Below, one piece after another: positions 7,801 to 17,562 of a stretch of 54,921 nucleotides of DNA. Each line of letters opens with the position of its first letter. Position 1 is the first letter of the stretch. The stretch spans positions 1 through 54,921 of the forward strand of contig JAFGMY010000079.1 of the NCBI GenBank assembly GCA_016927325.1, in the 5' to 3' direction. A program made the translations under genes and the position numbers. The stretch comes from Actinomycetota bacterium (GTDB taxonomy: Bacteria > Actinomycetota > Geothermincolia > Fen-727 > Anoxymicrobiaceae). Below the pieces are notes generated by a model. That model made no database searches. It saw only the letters and a list, made by a program, of their open reading frames with translations, and was not told where the DNA came from.

Positions 7801-8358
7801 ATGTGGATTGGTATCGTAATTGCGGTTCTCGCGGTTCTGGTAATAGGTTTCATCGTCTATCTTTACAATAAGCTGGTGCGTTACCGCAACCGGGTTGACA
7901 ACGCGTGGCACCAGATCGATGTTCAACTGAACAGGCGGGCTGACCTTATACCCAACCTGGTAAATACGGTCAAGGGTTATGCGACGCACGAGCAGGAGAC
8001 TTTCGACAAGGTTACGCAGGCAAGGTCACAGCTAGTCAACGCCAAGACCGTGGGCGAAAACGCTCAGGCGGAAGGTATGCTGGGCCAGGCCCTGAAGTCC
8101 CTTTTCGCGGTAGCCGAAGCTTATCCGGAATTGAAAGCAAACCAGAATTTTCTCGCTCTTCAGGAGGAGCTCTCCGGGACCGAAAACAAGATAGCTTATG
8201 CCCGGCAGTTCTATAACGATTCCGTAATGAGCTATGATATCGCGCGCCAGAAGTTCCCGGCCAACATGATTGCGGGTATGTTCAACTTCAAAGAGGCGAG
8301 AGAGTACTTCGAGCCCGAGACACCGGAAGCAAGGGCCGTTCCGAAAGTTTCTTTCTAA
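7801..8358 (+). CDS. lemA: LemA family protein
   Basis: A 185-residue LemA protein: one N-terminal membrane anchor (residues 2-25) followed by a helical bundle on the outer side, with the family motif [20 protein letters not shown] and [17 protein letters not shown]. The molecular role of LemA is not firmly established; it is frequently paired with HtpX-type membrane proteases and implicated in envelope stress. The ATG is five bases after a GAAGGAGG Shine-Dalgarno. An HtpX-like protease follows after 92 bases, the usual partner. Confidence 0.93.
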   Translation: MWIGIVIAVLAVLVIGFIVYLYNKLVRYRNRVDNAWHQIDVQLNRRADLIPNLVNTVKGYATHEQETFDKVTQARSQLVNAKTVGENAQAEGMLGQALKSLFAVAEAYPELKANQNFLALQEELSGTENKIAYARQFYNDSVMSYDIARQKFPANMIAGMFNFKEAREYFEPETPEARAVPKVSF

Positions 8359-8450
8359 TCGGAGAGCGGGTTCATCTCTTAAGGAGATTTTAAGAATCTT
8401 GCGGTTTGGTCTGCGGTTTTATTCCAGGATATTTCGGAGGTGTTCAGGAC

Positions 8451-9383
8451 TTGTACGAACAGATTAGCGCCAACAAATGGAAATCAGGATTCATGGTTTT
8501 CTTTTTCGTGGTGTTCGTTCTCGGTGTGGGTTTCGTGATCGGATTGGCGCTTGGCGGGACGGACGGCTGGTTTTACGGTCTTATCATTGCATTTGTGATC
8601 GCGCTGATTATGGGATTTTCCAGTTACTACAAGAGCGATTCCCTTGCTCTCAGGGTAAGTGGCGCGAGGCCGCTGATCGAAGGTGAATACATAAGGTACA
8701 GGACCGCAGTAGAGGGTCTGGCTATTGCCGCGGGTATTCCCACTCCCCGGATTTATGTTATCGACGATGCGTCGATGAACGCTTTTGCGACCGGGAGAAA
8801 TCCCGAGCATTCAGCGATCGCGGCGACGACCGGACTCCTCGACACGATGAACGACATGGAACTGCAGGGAGTTATCGCTCACGAGATGTCTCATATCAAG
8901 AACTATGACATCCTGATTCAAACCATAACGATAGTGCTCGCAGGAACCATCGTGCTTATTGCCGATATATTCCTCAGGTCTTTGTGGTTCAGTGACAGCG
9001 ACTCCGACAACGGAGGGTGGATACTGCTGGTAATCGGCATCGTCCTGGCGATACTGGCACCCATTATCGCTCAGGTCATAAAGCTTGCGATAAGCAGAAA
9101 AAGAGAGTTCCTGGCGGACGCGAACGGCGCGCTTCTTACGAGGTACCCCCCGGGGCTGGCGAGCGCGCTTGGTAAGCTTCGTGAAGATCCCCGGCCGCTC
9201 AGGCGTGGAAACGACGCCATGAACCATCTTTATATTTCGCAGCCTCTGAAGAAGGGGAGAAAAGGTTCGGCGGGGAGGCGGAGCCGATTGTTTGATACCC
9301 ATCCCCCGATTGAAGAGAGGATAAGAAGGTTGGAGCAGATGGCCTCCGGCTTCGTTCCGACAGACACGTCGCAGACAACCTGA
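8451..9383 (+). CDS. htpX: HtpX-like M48 zinc metalloprotease
   Basis: A 310-residue membrane metalloprotease. It has two N-terminal membrane segments (about 13-36 and 40-58), the zinc motif HEMSH (H144, E145, H148), two further membrane segments (about 155-178 and 187-208), and the third ligand region KREFLADANGA. M48B proteases degrade damaged membrane proteins. The TTG start gives MYEQISANKWKS, the typical HtpX N-terminus, and follows CGGAGG by ten bases. The C-terminal HPPIEERIRRLEQM is the usual family ending. It forms a pair with lemA. Confidence 0.93.
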   Translation: MYEQISANKWKSGFMVFFFVVFVLGVGFVIGLALGGTDGWFYGLIIAFVIALIMGFSSYYKSDSLALRVSGARPLIEGEYIRYRTAVEGLAIAAGIPTPRIYVIDDASMNAFATGRNPEHSAIAATTGLLDTMNDMELQGVIAHEMSHIKNYDILIQTITIVLAGTIVLIADIFLRSLWFSDSDSDNGGWILLVIGIVLAILAPIIAQVIKLAISRKREFLADANGALLTRYPPGLASALGKLREDPRPLRRGNDAMNHLYISQPLKKGRKGSAGRRSRLFDTHPPIEERIRRLEQMASGFVPTDTSQTT

Positions 9384-9663
9384 TCGCCAGGTATTTACCT
9401 CTTCAAACCGGACTGTCATTATTTTCCTCTGTTTGGGGTGCGTTCGGGCCAAAGGCGCCGGTCCGGCATCCGGGCCGGAACCTATCGGTCAATCCATGCG
9501 TCCATTGTTTCAGTGTTCTTTTCCAGGGCGATTTTGAGGACTGCTTTGCTTGAAGGACGTTGCAACAATACATACGCAACAGGATTAAATCCTGATGACC
9601 CGAAATACTCTTCAGATAACGGGTTACGTATTGACGAACAGGTGTTTGGACGGAGTCTTGATA

Positions 9664-10791
9664 ATGGGTTTATACGAGAGGCGTTACAGAAAAGGACTGA
9701 TTGCCGGCATAAGCGTACTTCTCTTTCTGATGACGGCGGCAGTTTCCGGCTGCTCATGGTTTGGAAGTTCAGAAAGTAAGAATAAAGGGACCGCAAAACA
9801 GCCGAAGGCCATTACATGCCCTCTCTGCGGCATGAAGGTTGCCGACGGTTCCCTTATTAACCGGAGACCGCTCGCGGTAAAGGTGGAAAACGATCCGGCG
9901 GCCAGGCCGCAGTCGGGCCTGGATAAGGCCTGTGTAATATATGAAGAGATAACCGAGGGTGGTATAACGAGGTTCATGGCGATCTATTTGTGTCACGATG
10001 CCGAAGTCGCAGGGCCCGTGCGCAGTGCCCGCCCGGTCGATATCGATCTTGCTTCCCCTTTTCAGGCTCTCCTTTGCCACTGTGGCGGGGCCCCGCCGAC
10101 AATAAGCGCGATAAAGAGTTCCGGTATCGCCGATCTGGACGAGCAGGCGGGAACCGGCGCTTACTGGAGATCCAGAGACCGCAGGGCGCCTCATAATCTC
10201 TATGCCGGCACCGAGAGACTGCGCTCCGACGGAAACGTGAAATATCCTTTTGAAGGCGAAGTCGGTGAAGCTTTCCGTTTCCTGGACGATGCCGGCATTG
10301 AAGAGCTGGCCCGTATTCGTGCCGAAGAAGCTGAACGGCTGGCACAGCATCAGGCGGACCCGCAGGGAGAGTATCAGCCGAAGGTAAACCTCGCAAACGG
10401 AATTGAAATACCTTACACGAAAGTCTGCGCGGTCAGTTACAATTATGATACTGCAACCGGCAGGTATCTCCGCTTTGTCAGGGGCGTTCCTCACACTGAT
10501 TTGACGACCGGCGGGCAGTTGACAGCCGATACCGTTATTGTTCAGTACGTTGTTGAGTCCGTTTCAGGCATAAAGGATGTGATGGGCGCCGATACCCCCG
10601 ACCTCGGTGTGGTTGGATCCGGAAGGGCGCAGATATTCATAATGGGCCAGTGCATCGATGCGGAATGGAACAAGTCGTCCAGACAGGAGTATACCCGGTA
10701 TTACGACTACGACGGAAATGAGATTCAAATGAAGCCCGGCCTTGTATGGGTCCAGCTTGTGCCGCTCGGCAAAGAAGTAACTTACCAATGA
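9664..10791 (+). CDS. DUF3048 domain lipoprotein (YerB-like)
   Basis: A 375-residue exported protein. The ATG (GGAG eight bases upstream) gives a signal peptide with a hydrophobic core and a lipobox ending VSGC at about residue 33, so it should be a lipid-anchored surface protein. A short CPLCGMKV motif follows, then the DUF3048 N-terminal domain (PLAVKVENDPAARPQSGLD onward; GPVRSARPVDI; HNLYAG) and the C-terminal domain ending in GLVWVQLVP. The function of DUF3048/YerB is unknown; it occurs widely in Firmicutes and Actinomycetota. The 280 bases upstream hold no convincing gene. Confidence 0.85.
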   Translation: MGLYERRYRKGLIAGISVLLFLMTAAVSGCSWFGSSESKNKGTAKQPKAITCPLCGMKVADGSLINRRPLAVKVENDPAARPQSGLDKACVIYEEITEGGITRFMAIYLCHDAEVAGPVRSARPVDIDLASPFQALLCHCGGAPPTISAIKSSGIADLDEQAGTGAYWRSRDRRAPHNLYAGTERLRSDGNVKYPFEGEVGEAFRFLDDAGIEELARIRAEEAERLAQHQADPQGEYQPKVNLANGIEIPYTKVCAVSYNYDTATGRYLRFVRGVPHTDLTTGGQLTADTVIVQYVVESVSGIKDVMGADTPDLGVVGSGRAQIFIMGQCIDAEWNKSSRQEYTRYYDYDGNEIQMKPGLVWVQLVPLGKEVTYQ

Positions 10792-10909
10792 TGAATGATG
10801 AATGACGAGATGTGAGAATTTCCGGTTGCGGCATTGATGAGTGCTTTAATTATGTCGGATTGTTGTTTTTCCTACCGCCATTCCGCGTTCATCTTTCATT
10901 CATTCCCGG

Positions 10910-12907
10910 TTACCGGCTTCTTAGCAGCATGTAAATTCTGGGCAGTCCGGAAGGAAGGTCCTGTATGCTCTTTACCACCATGTAATTTCGAGGTGGGGTA
11001 ATGCTTCGCATATAGTCGTGGGCGGTGTCGACCGAGATGCAGAACGGCAGTATTCCATGTGTTTCAGCCTCGAGAAGGGCTTTGGCCGTGTCCCTCAGAC
11101 CGTACTCCCTGTCAAAACGGTTCTCTCCGTAATCGATATCCTGTGGAAACCCGTCACTTAAGATAATCAGGAGCTTTAATGAGGTGGGTTCCGCCGCCAA
11201 TATGTGGTAGGCGTGGCGCACCGCGGCTCCCATCCTGGTGCTTCTCTGCGGCTGAATTGTACCCATACTCTCAAGGGTCCTGTTGTCGAGAGGCTTGTCG
11301 AAATGTTTGATTTCCAGGAACTCGACTTTTTCCCTTCCGAAACCGGAAAAGCCGTATACCGAGTAGCGGTCCCCCAACTGCTCCAGCGCTTTTCCCATAA
11401 TGGCCGAACCTGAAAGCAGAATCTGGAGAACAGTGTCACCCTTATGTTTTCCTTCTTCGATCTCATAGGAGGTCGAGGCACTCATATCCAGAAGCAGCAG
11501 CGCGCTGACCTCCCGCCCGCTGATGCGTTTTTCCATATAGATCTTCTCGGAGGGGCTGCCGCCGCTTCTTCGGTCGACCCTGTTTCTAATAACCTGGTCC
11601 AGGTCTATTTCCTGTCCGTCTTTAAGCCTTTTACGCCAGGCGAACTCTTCATGCCGGAGCATGCGGAACTGCTTCGATACTTCCTTGACGACCTCTTCCC
11701 ATCCGTCTAAAGGGTTTCCGGGAGCGCCCTTTTTACCAGGGAGACGGCTCATTGTGTAAACGGTTACCCAGTTGCGCCGGTATCCGTTTCCCAGGTAGTC
11801 CCATTCAGGGTAGAGAATGGGTCTTCCGATCAGATCTTCATCTTCAACGTGCTGTCCCCGCATCCTTACCGGTTTTCTGTTGTCGAGGTCGGGGTCGTAC
11901 CTTGCGTCACGGCTCTCAATTTTTCCCGGCACTACGTTGGATTTGTCGCTGTCCGCATTTTCATCGAGTTTCAGTTCGCGGAAGTTGAGTTGCTTCATCG
12001 ATTCGGCCAGCTTGTCATCTCTGCGCCCACTGCCGGCCTCCAGGTTGCTCAGGAAAAAATCCCGTGCTCTTCTAGGCCTCGCCGAGTCCAGGTCGTCGTC
12101 GCCCCTGGATCTTGTTCGATACATTGAGTCATCCGGATCGCAGTTTCCGATGAGCATGGGTTCAAGCACCGGGTAGATACTCGCGGTAATGTGGAGGATG
12201 TCCTGAAAACTGGTATCGGGTTCGGTACACGGTCCGGCCATTTCAATAATAGACACCAGGAACTCGTCGAGCATTATGTTCGAGGGCAGATCGAGGAGTT
12301 CCATCACCGCGTCCCAGAGTACACCGCTCGGCTCGTCAGGTTGCACCGACATTAAGGCTATTTGCGGCAGGAACCAGGACAGCTCTTCTTTAAGGCCCCT
12401 GTAATTCCGTGTGACATTTGCGGTAATCCTGGTTGTTTCAAGCGCTGTTAATATGTCACAGGCAAGTCCCGGTATGGGAAACTGCTTGACAAAGAAACGG
12501 ATCCAGGTCATCGGATCGTTCTCACTTTTACTCCAGGTCCTGCCAAGCAGGGATTTGACCTGCCCGGGGTCCGGACGGTCGAAAGTGCCGTACTCCCACT
12601 GGGCGGCTTGAATAGCCGCGTACAGGCGGGCTATCCGCCAGTTTCCCTCATAAGTCGGCAGAACGTTCAGGGTTCTCGGCAGGAAAACCTCTCTTCCGCT
12701 GCTGAACGGAAATATCCTGAACATGCTTGCCAGAACCGGTGGAGCTTCATCCAGCGGTACAGGCTCGAGGTATTTTCCGGAGATTTCCTTTGAGAACAGG
12801 GAGAGAACCGGCCCCGCGTCCTCGAGGTATACCGCGTTATCGAGAGGCTCTTCCCCGTCTTCGGACGCCGCGGGCTGGTAAATAATAATATTCAAGGGAG
12901 AAGTCAT
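10910..12907 (-). CDS. VWA-domain protein, NorD/CbbO-like partner of a MoxR AAA ATPase
   Basis: A 665-residue soluble protein with a C-terminal von Willebrand A domain (about 465-660). The MIDAS metal motif is DMSAS (D474-S478), with LSDGFPQD further on supplying the last MIDAS aspartate. The N-terminal two thirds is helical and poorly conserved, as in NorD/CbbO. In characterised systems the VWA subunit recruits a client metalloenzyme (NO reductase, RuBisCO) to the hexameric ATPase, which remodels it or inserts a metal. The ATPase gene lies 15 bases upstream, so the two form an operon. No nor, rubisco or CO dehydrogenase gene is in the window, so the client is unknown. Confidence 0.82.
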   Translation of the reverse strand: MTSPLNIIIYQPAASEDGEEPLDNAVYLEDAGPVLSLFSKEISGKYLEPVPLDEAPPVLASMFRIFPFSSGREVFLPRTLNVLPTYEGNWRIARLYAAIQAAQWEYGTFDRPDPGQVKSLLGRTWSKSENDPMTWIRFFVKQFPIPGLACDILTALETTRITANVTRNYRGLKEELSWFLPQIALMSVQPDEPSGVLWDAVMELLDLPSNIMLDEFLVSIIEMAGPCTEPDTSFQDILHITASIYPVLEPMLIGNCDPDDSMYRTRSRGDDDLDSARPRRARDFFLSNLEAGSGRRDDKLAESMKQLNFRELKLDENADSDKSNVVPGKIESRDARYDPDLDNRKPVRMRGQHVEDEDLIGRPILYPEWDYLGNGYRRNWVTVYTMSRLPGKKGAPGNPLDGWEEVVKEVSKQFRMLRHEEFAWRKRLKDGQEIDLDQVIRNRVDRRSGGSPSEKIYMEKRISGREVSALLLLDMSASTSYEIEEGKHKGDTVLQILLSGSAIMGKALEQLGDRYSVYGFSGFGREKVEFLEIKHFDKPLDNRTLESMGTIQPQRSTRMGAAVRHAYHILAAEPTSLKLLIILSDGFPQDIDYGENRFDREYGLRDTAKALLEAETHGILPFCISVDTAHDYMRSITPPRNYMVVKSIQDLPSGLPRIYMLLRSR

Positions 12908-12922
12908 TTTTGCGCTCCGGGC

Positions 12923-13804
12923 TTATGCGGGGAATACCGCTGAAACGAGGTCGCGGATTGCCTGGCGGGCGACAGGGTCGTCACTGACCGACGATACGAG
13001 AGCGGTCTCGCAGGCCCGCCTTGGTTTAACTCCTTCACCGATCAACCTTCCGGTATAGATCAGCAGCCTTGTTGAGGGTCCTTCATCCATTCCGCTCGAG
13101 TCAAGCAGCCTTGACCTCTTTCCGATCTGGGCAAGTTCCAGCGCCGTGTTATCGTCTATCTCAGCTTCAGCAGCGATTATCCTGGCTTCGGTCGCGAGTT
13201 CGGGATACTGGAAATCTATTGCCGCGAACCTGTGCCGGGTGCTGACCTTCAGATCTTTCAGCAGGCTCTGGTAACCAGGATTATAAGAAACCACCAGGAG
13301 GAAGTCGGGATGGGCCTGGATTACGGTGCCCTTCTTTTCCACCGGCAGCAACCTCCGGTGGTCGGCAAGGGGATGAATAAGGACCAGGGTGTCTTTCCTT
13401 GCTTCCACCACCTCGTCCAGGTAACAAATGGCGCCTGACTTGACCGCGGCGGTCAGAGGTCCGTCCACCCACACGGTTTCGTCGGCCTTCAGGATATAGC
13501 GTCCTACCAGGTCGCCGGCGGTCAGGTCCTCATGACAGGCGACAGTTATCAGTGGGAGGGGCGCTCCTTCTTTTTTACTGAGTTTCCACGCCATGAACTC
13601 CAGAAACCGCGTTTTTCCGCAGCCGGTCGGGCCTTTCAGGATAATCGGTATTCGTGCGTTATATGCCGAGGTGAATATCTCAATCTCGTCCCGGACGGGC
13701 TCGTAGAACGGCTCTTCCTCGAGAATGCTTTCACCGTAAGCGATTTCTACAGCTTGGTTTGTTATCTCTTTCGCACTCAATTTTTCACGTCCTTCTGTGT
13801 TCAA
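12923..13804 (-). CDS. MoxR-family AAA+ ATPase, NorQ/CbbQ type
   Basis: A 293-residue AAA+ ATPase. Walker A is GPTGCGKT (58-65), Walker B is ICYLDE (D130, E131), the sensor-1-like region is VVSYNPGYQ, and an arginine-rich RHRFAAIDF segment follows. The C-terminal domain is CbbQ_C-like. These proteins act as ring-shaped chaperones that activate metalloenzymes together with a VWA protein, which is the next gene. The gene is divergent from pdxS and separated from it by about 220 bases. The start is an ATG; an upstream RBS (AAGGACGTG) is plausible. Confidence 0.88.
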   Translation of the reverse strand: MNTEGREKLSAKEITNQAVEIAYGESILEEEPFYEPVRDEIEIFTSAYNARIPIILKGPTGCGKTRFLEFMAWKLSKKEGAPLPLITVACHEDLTAGDLVGRYILKADETVWVDGPLTAAVKSGAICYLDEVVEARKDTLVLIHPLADHRRLLPVEKKGTVIQAHPDFLLVVSYNPGYQSLLKDLKVSTRHRFAAIDFQYPELATEARIIAAEAEIDDNTALELAQIGKRSRLLDSSGMDEGPSTRLLIYTGRLIGEGVKPRRACETALVSSVSDDPVARQAIRDLVSAVFPA

Positions 13805-14025
13805 TATTTAGATTGATTATATCCGATTGCGGGCATCGTTTTACTAAAAGCCGGACATTCGGCAGACTGGAGTCGACCCGCATGCCCGAAAAAGGCGACT
13901 GAAATTCTGATTGTTCTGAATGTCGTCGGGGAAACTGCTAGCGATATTCGGAAACTGGTGCCCGCCGCGTTGCAGCGTGGTCCCTCAAGCGGTATTATGA
14001 GAGTCATCAGACGGGATGGTGAAAA

Positions 14026-14919
14026 TTGGAAGAAAAAACAAAAAAAGGAACTGATTCTGTAAAAAGAGGCCTCGCTGAGATGCTCAAAGGCGGGGTGATA
14101 ATGGATGTCACGACCGCGGATCAGGCCAGGATCGCCGAGGATGCGGGCGCGGTCGCGGTTATGGCACTGGAAAGGGTTCCGGCGGACATTAGGGCCGAGG
14201 GTGGAGTGGCGCGGATGGCGGACCCCGCTGTCATTGAAGAGATAATGAAGGTGGTAACGATTCCGGTAATGGCGAAATGCCGGATCGGCCATTTCGCGGA
14301 GGCCCGCTCACTTGAAGCTATCGGCGTGGATTACATCGACGAGAGCGAAGTTCTTACGCCGGCCGACGAGAGTAATCATGTCGACAAGCACCAGTTCAAA
14401 GTGCCGTTTGTCTGTGGAGCCATCAACCTCGGGGAAGCGTTGCGCCGCATCAGTGAAGGTGCCGCAATGATTAGAACCAAAGGCGAAGCGGGGACAGGAA
14501 ATGTTGTTGAAGCGGTGCGCCACATGAGGGCGATTACATCTGAAATCAGGCGCCTCGGCACGCTGCGCGATGATGAACTGATGGCAGCCGCCAAGGAGTT
14601 GCGCTCGCCTTATGAGCTTGTTGTGGAAGTGTCCCGCAACAGTGAGCTGCCGGTTGTGAATTTCTCGGCCGGTGGGATCGCTACACCGGCGGACGCAGCG
14701 CTGATGATGCATCTTGGGGCGGACGGTGTTTTTGTGGGGTCGGGCATATTCAAGTCCGGGGAGCCGGGCAGGATGGCGGATGCGATCGTTCAAGCTACAA
14801 CCCATTACGAGGACGCCGGACTTATCGCCCGGGTTTCAAAGGGGCTGGGTGAACCGATGAAGGGTCTCGAGATAGGGGAGATCGATAAGGAGAACTTGAT
14901 TCAATTCCGTGGCTGGTAG
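14026..14919 (+). CDS. pdxS: pyridoxal 5'-phosphate synthase subunit PdxS
   Basis: A 297-residue PLP synthase (beta/alpha)8 barrel. It makes PLP from ribose 5-phosphate, glyceraldehyde 3-phosphate and ammonia delivered by PdxT. Visible features are [13 protein letters not shown] with the early catalytic Asp, MAKCRIGHF with the first catalytic Lys, and [13 protein letters not shown] with the second Lys. The length is typical. The start is TTG, with GGATGG just upstream. The pdxT gene overlaps or follows at once. This is the DXP-independent route to vitamin B6. Confidence 0.97.
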   Translation: MEEKTKKGTDSVKRGLAEMLKGGVIMDVTTADQARIAEDAGAVAVMALERVPADIRAEGGVARMADPAVIEEIMKVVTIPVMAKCRIGHFAEARSLEAIGVDYIDESEVLTPADESNHVDKHQFKVPFVCGAINLGEALRRISEGAAMIRTKGEAGTGNVVEAVRHMRAITSEIRRLGTLRDDELMAAAKELRSPYELVVEVSRNSELPVVNFSAGGIATPADAALMMHLGADGVFVGSGIFKSGEPGRMADAIVQATTHYEDAGLIARVSKGLGEPMKGLEIGEIDKENLIQFRGW

Positions 14920-14923
14920 AGAA

Positions 14924-15517
14924 ATGAGAATCGGTGTTCTGGCTCTTCAGGGAGCGGTCCGGGAACACCTTGAAATGATAGAAAACTGTGGAGCCCGGGG
15001 GGAAGCGGTAAAACTCCCATCCGGGCTTAACGGCATTAACGGCCTAGTTATTCCCGGAGGAGAAAGCACTACAATCGGAAAACTTATTGAAAAGTACGGT
15101 TTTTCTGATTCCCTGATAAAATTGGGTACAAGCGGGGTTCCTGTGTTCGGTACCTGTGCGGGCCTGATACTGCTGGCCGGAAGAGTGCTGGAGCGTCGAG
15201 CCCCGACACTGGAGCTTGCTGACGTAACGGTCAAGCGGAACGCTTTCGGGCGGCAGGTGGACTCTTTCGAGCAGGATATCAGGGTCTCCGGTATTGAGGA
15301 TGAGGACAGGCCTTTCCGGGCCGTTTTTATAAGGGCGCCGGTAATAACTGAAGTGGGTCCCGGGGTGGAGGTCATGGCCGGTCTGGAGCATGGGATTGTT
15401 ATGGCGCGCGACAGGCATTACCTGATGGGGGCCTTTCACCCCGAATTGACTGGCGACAAGAGGATTCACCAGTATTTCATCAATATGGTTTCAAGGGCGT
15501 GTCCGGGAGCTGCTTAG
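14924..15517 (+). CDS. pdxT: pyridoxal 5'-phosphate synthase glutaminase subunit PdxT
   Basis: A class I glutamine amidotransferase of 197 residues that supplies ammonia to PdxS. It has GGESTT (oxyanion/substrate loop), the nucleophile Cys in FGTCAGLILLA, and the His/Glu of FHPELTGD. The ATG gives MRIGVLALQGAVREH, the standard family N-terminus. An in-frame GTG at 14909 would add five residues and overlap pdxS by 11 bases, so the exact start is uncertain, but coupled translation with pdxS is clear. Confidence 0.95.
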   Translation: MRIGVLALQGAVREHLEMIENCGARGEAVKLPSGLNGINGLVIPGGESTTIGKLIEKYGFSDSLIKLGTSGVPVFGTCAGLILLAGRVLERRAPTLELADVTVKRNAFGRQVDSFEQDIRVSGIEDEDRPFRAVFIRAPVITEVGPGVEVMAGLEHGIVMARDRHYLMGAFHPELTGDKRIHQYFINMVSRACPGAA

Positions 15518-15668
15518 CGCTTGAACTGAAGGTGTTTCTGGTCTGAAAGCCTATTTGCGATGATTGAGGGTCCAGGTGGATGCAAACCGGGCGCCAAGGG
15601 CCGGAGTGAAGAGAACGGCGTGGGTTTCAAAGTCGGAAGCGGAACAAAATTTCAGATGGAGGTTAAAG

Positions 15669-16433
15669 ATGTCAGGGCATTCCAAGTGGCATTCCATAAA
15701 GCATAAAAAGTCCAAGGAAGATGCCAGGAGGGGAAAGCTTTTCGGCAAGCTTGCGCATAAGATAATGATCGCAGCCCGGGAGGGAGGCGGCAACCCGGAC
15801 ATGAATGCGTCTCTGGCGCTTGCCATAGAAACGGCGAAGAGCAACAGCATGCCCATGGAGAATATTAAAAGAGCTATCGCCAGAGGGACGGGTGAGGCTG
15901 GAGCGGGCCAGCAGCTTGAAGAGATGAGTTTTGAAGGGTACGGTGACGCCGGAGTGGCCATCATTGCGGAGGTGCTGACCGACAACAGAAACCGGGCCGC
16001 CGCTGACGTGCGAAAGGTTTTCAACCGGGCGGGGGCAAAGCTTGGTGAAACCGGGTCGGTTGCCTGGATGTTTGAGAAGAAGGGCGTCTTTCTCATCGAA
16101 AAGGAGTGCGGGTGTGATGAGGATGACCTGCTTGCCGTTGCGCTTGAAGCGGGGGCGGACGATCTAAGAAGCGAGGGTGACCTCTGGGAGATAGTGACCG
16201 ACGTAGAGCATTTTCACAGTGTCAGGAAATCACTGGATGAATCCGGGATAAGACCGGAAACCTCCGAGTTGACGCTGATTCCGAAGAATACGATAAAAAT
16301 CGAGAAAGATTCGGCGAAAAAGGTCCTGAGGCTCATAGAGTCGTTAGAGGATCTTGACGACGTTCACGATGTATACGCCAATTTCGATATCCCCGATGAA
16401 TGGATGGAAGAAGAAGCGGCCTCAATGGATTAG
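15669..16433 (+). CDS. yebC: YebC/PmpR family protein
   Basis: A 254-residue YebC-family protein, beginning MSGHSKWHSIKHKK as in nearly all members. It is preceded by GGAGGTTAAAG. YebC proteins were described as DNA-binding regulators, and recent work on family members implicates them in relieving ribosome stalling at proline stretches. It heads the ruvCAB cluster, its usual location. The 150 bases before it hold no gene that I can support. Confidence 0.95.
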   Translation: MSGHSKWHSIKHKKSKEDARRGKLFGKLAHKIMIAAREGGGNPDMNASLALAIETAKSNSMPMENIKRAIARGTGEAGAGQQLEEMSFEGYGDAGVAIIAEVLTDNRNRAAADVRKVFNRAGAKLGETGSVAWMFEKKGVFLIEKECGCDEDDLLAVALEAGADDLRSEGDLWEIVTDVEHFHSVRKSLDESGIRPETSELTLIPKNTIKIEKDSAKKVLRLIESLEDLDDVHDVYANFDIPDEWMEEEAASMD

Positions 16434-16456
16434 GGATTCAAGGATGGAGGACACTG

Positions 16457-16948
16457 TTGAGGGTCCTGGGAATCGATCCGGGAATAACCAATACCGGTTA
16501 TGGACTGGTGGTTGAAGAGGCCGGCCGAATGAGTGCGGTGCACCACGGGTCGATAAAAACACGCTCCAGCGATAATATGTCACGCCGCCTTGATATTCTC
16601 TACAGGCGGCTGATTGAGGTCATCGGGGACCTCGCCCCCGACACGGTGGTGATTGAAGACTTGTTTTTCAACACCAACCTGAAAACGGCTGTCGCGGTAG
16701 GGCAGGCCAGGGGTGTAATACTGCTGGCTTGCGAACACTCGAATGTCGTTTGGGCGCAGTATACTCCCCTGCAGGTGAAACAGGCGGTGGCGGGCAATGG
16801 GAACGCCACTAAAGACCAGGTCCAGTTTATGGTGGAAGCACTTCTTTGCATGAAGGATGCGACAATGAGTTCTCACGCGGCTGATGCTCTGGCGATGGCG
16901 ATTTGCCACCTCCAGTCCAGGAGGTTTCGCGAGATGACGGGAAGTTGA
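16457..16948 (+). CDS. ruvC: Holliday junction resolvase RuvC
   Basis: A 163-residue endonuclease that cuts Holliday junctions. Acidic catalytic residues are visible in GIDPG (N-terminus), VIEDLFF and SHAADALAMAI. The TTG start, six bases after GGAGG, gives MRVLGIDPG as expected; longer in-frame versions would overlap yebC without homology. It is 7 bases ahead of ruvA. Confidence 0.95.
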   Translation: MRVLGIDPGITNTGYGLVVEEAGRMSAVHHGSIKTRSSDNMSRRLDILYRRLIEVIGDLAPDTVVIEDLFFNTNLKTAVAVGQARGVILLACEHSNVVWAQYTPLQVKQAVAGNGNATKDQVQFMVEALLCMKDATMSSHAADALAMAICHLQSRRFREMTGS

Positions 16949-16955
16949 TCGAGCG

Positions 16956-17549
16956 GTGATATCGTACCTGGAAGGGAAAATAATTGAGAAGGGTCCGGAC
17001 CATCTGGTCGTATTGACGGGTGGCATCGGCTATGAGGTCCGCGTGCCGGCATGCACGGTTGAAAAAGCCCCGCCGGTTGGAGATAAAGCCGTTCTCCACA
17101 CTTACCTGCAGGTGAGACAGGATGCGATACAGTTATATGGGTTCGACTCCGCGCGATCGAGGGATCTGTTTGTGAAACTGACTTCGGTGTCGGGGTTCGG
17201 ATCGGCAAAAGCGCTCTCGGTCCTTTCCATATTCTCGCCCGAAGGTTTTGAAAAAGTCGTAAGCAGTGGTGACGCGGAGGCGCTTACGGTAATACCCGGC
17301 GTCGGCAAGAAAAGCGCCCAGCGCCTGGTTCTGGAGATGAAGGACAAGGTCGAGTCGGTTTACGATGATATACCCGGCCTCGATGAGCCTGAACGCGTGG
17401 TGTTCGTGGAAGCCCTTGAAGCCCTGGTCCAACTCGGGTATTCCCGACCCGAAGCCCGGACCGCGATCGGCAAATACCCGTTCAACGAGAGGGAAGCGTG
17501 TGTTGAAGAGATCCTGCACTTTGTATTAAGGCGGATGGACCAAACCTGA
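16956..17549 (+). CDS. ruvA: Holliday junction branch migration protein RuvA
   Basis: A 197-residue RuvA that binds four-way junctions and loads RuvB. It has an N-terminal OB fold (MISYLEGKI), a central helix-hairpin-helix region (TVIPGVGKKSAQRLVLEM) and a C-terminal UBA-like domain that contacts RuvB (ALVQLGYSRPEA). The GTG start is placed just after the ruvC stop. It is part of the ruvCAB operon. Confidence 0.96.
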   Translation: MISYLEGKIIEKGPDHLVVLTGGIGYEVRVPACTVEKAPPVGDKAVLHTYLQVRQDAIQLYGFDSARSRDLFVKLTSVSGFGSAKALSVLSIFSPEGFEKVVSSGDAEALTVIPGVGKKSAQRLVLEMKDKVESVYDDIPGLDEPERVVFVEALEALVQLGYSRPEARTAIGKYPFNEREACVEEILHFVLRRMDQT

Positions 17550-17562
17550 AAGGTGATAAACG

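Noticed and set aside
9384-9663. Possible small gene between htpX and the DUF3048 gene
   Set aside because: Frames on both strands run into known genes and lack RBS or motifs. Only a GC-rich hairpin-like stretch near 9455-9482 is seen, without a T run.
13805-14025. Minus-strand frame overlapping the start of pdxS (13801-14292)
   Set aside because: It is antisense to pdxS and has no motif; the gap is better explained as a divergent promoter region.
17130-17160. tRNA T-arm-like GGGTTCGACTCC
   Set aside because: It lies within ruvA coding sequence, and no acceptor or anticodon arm can be formed around it.
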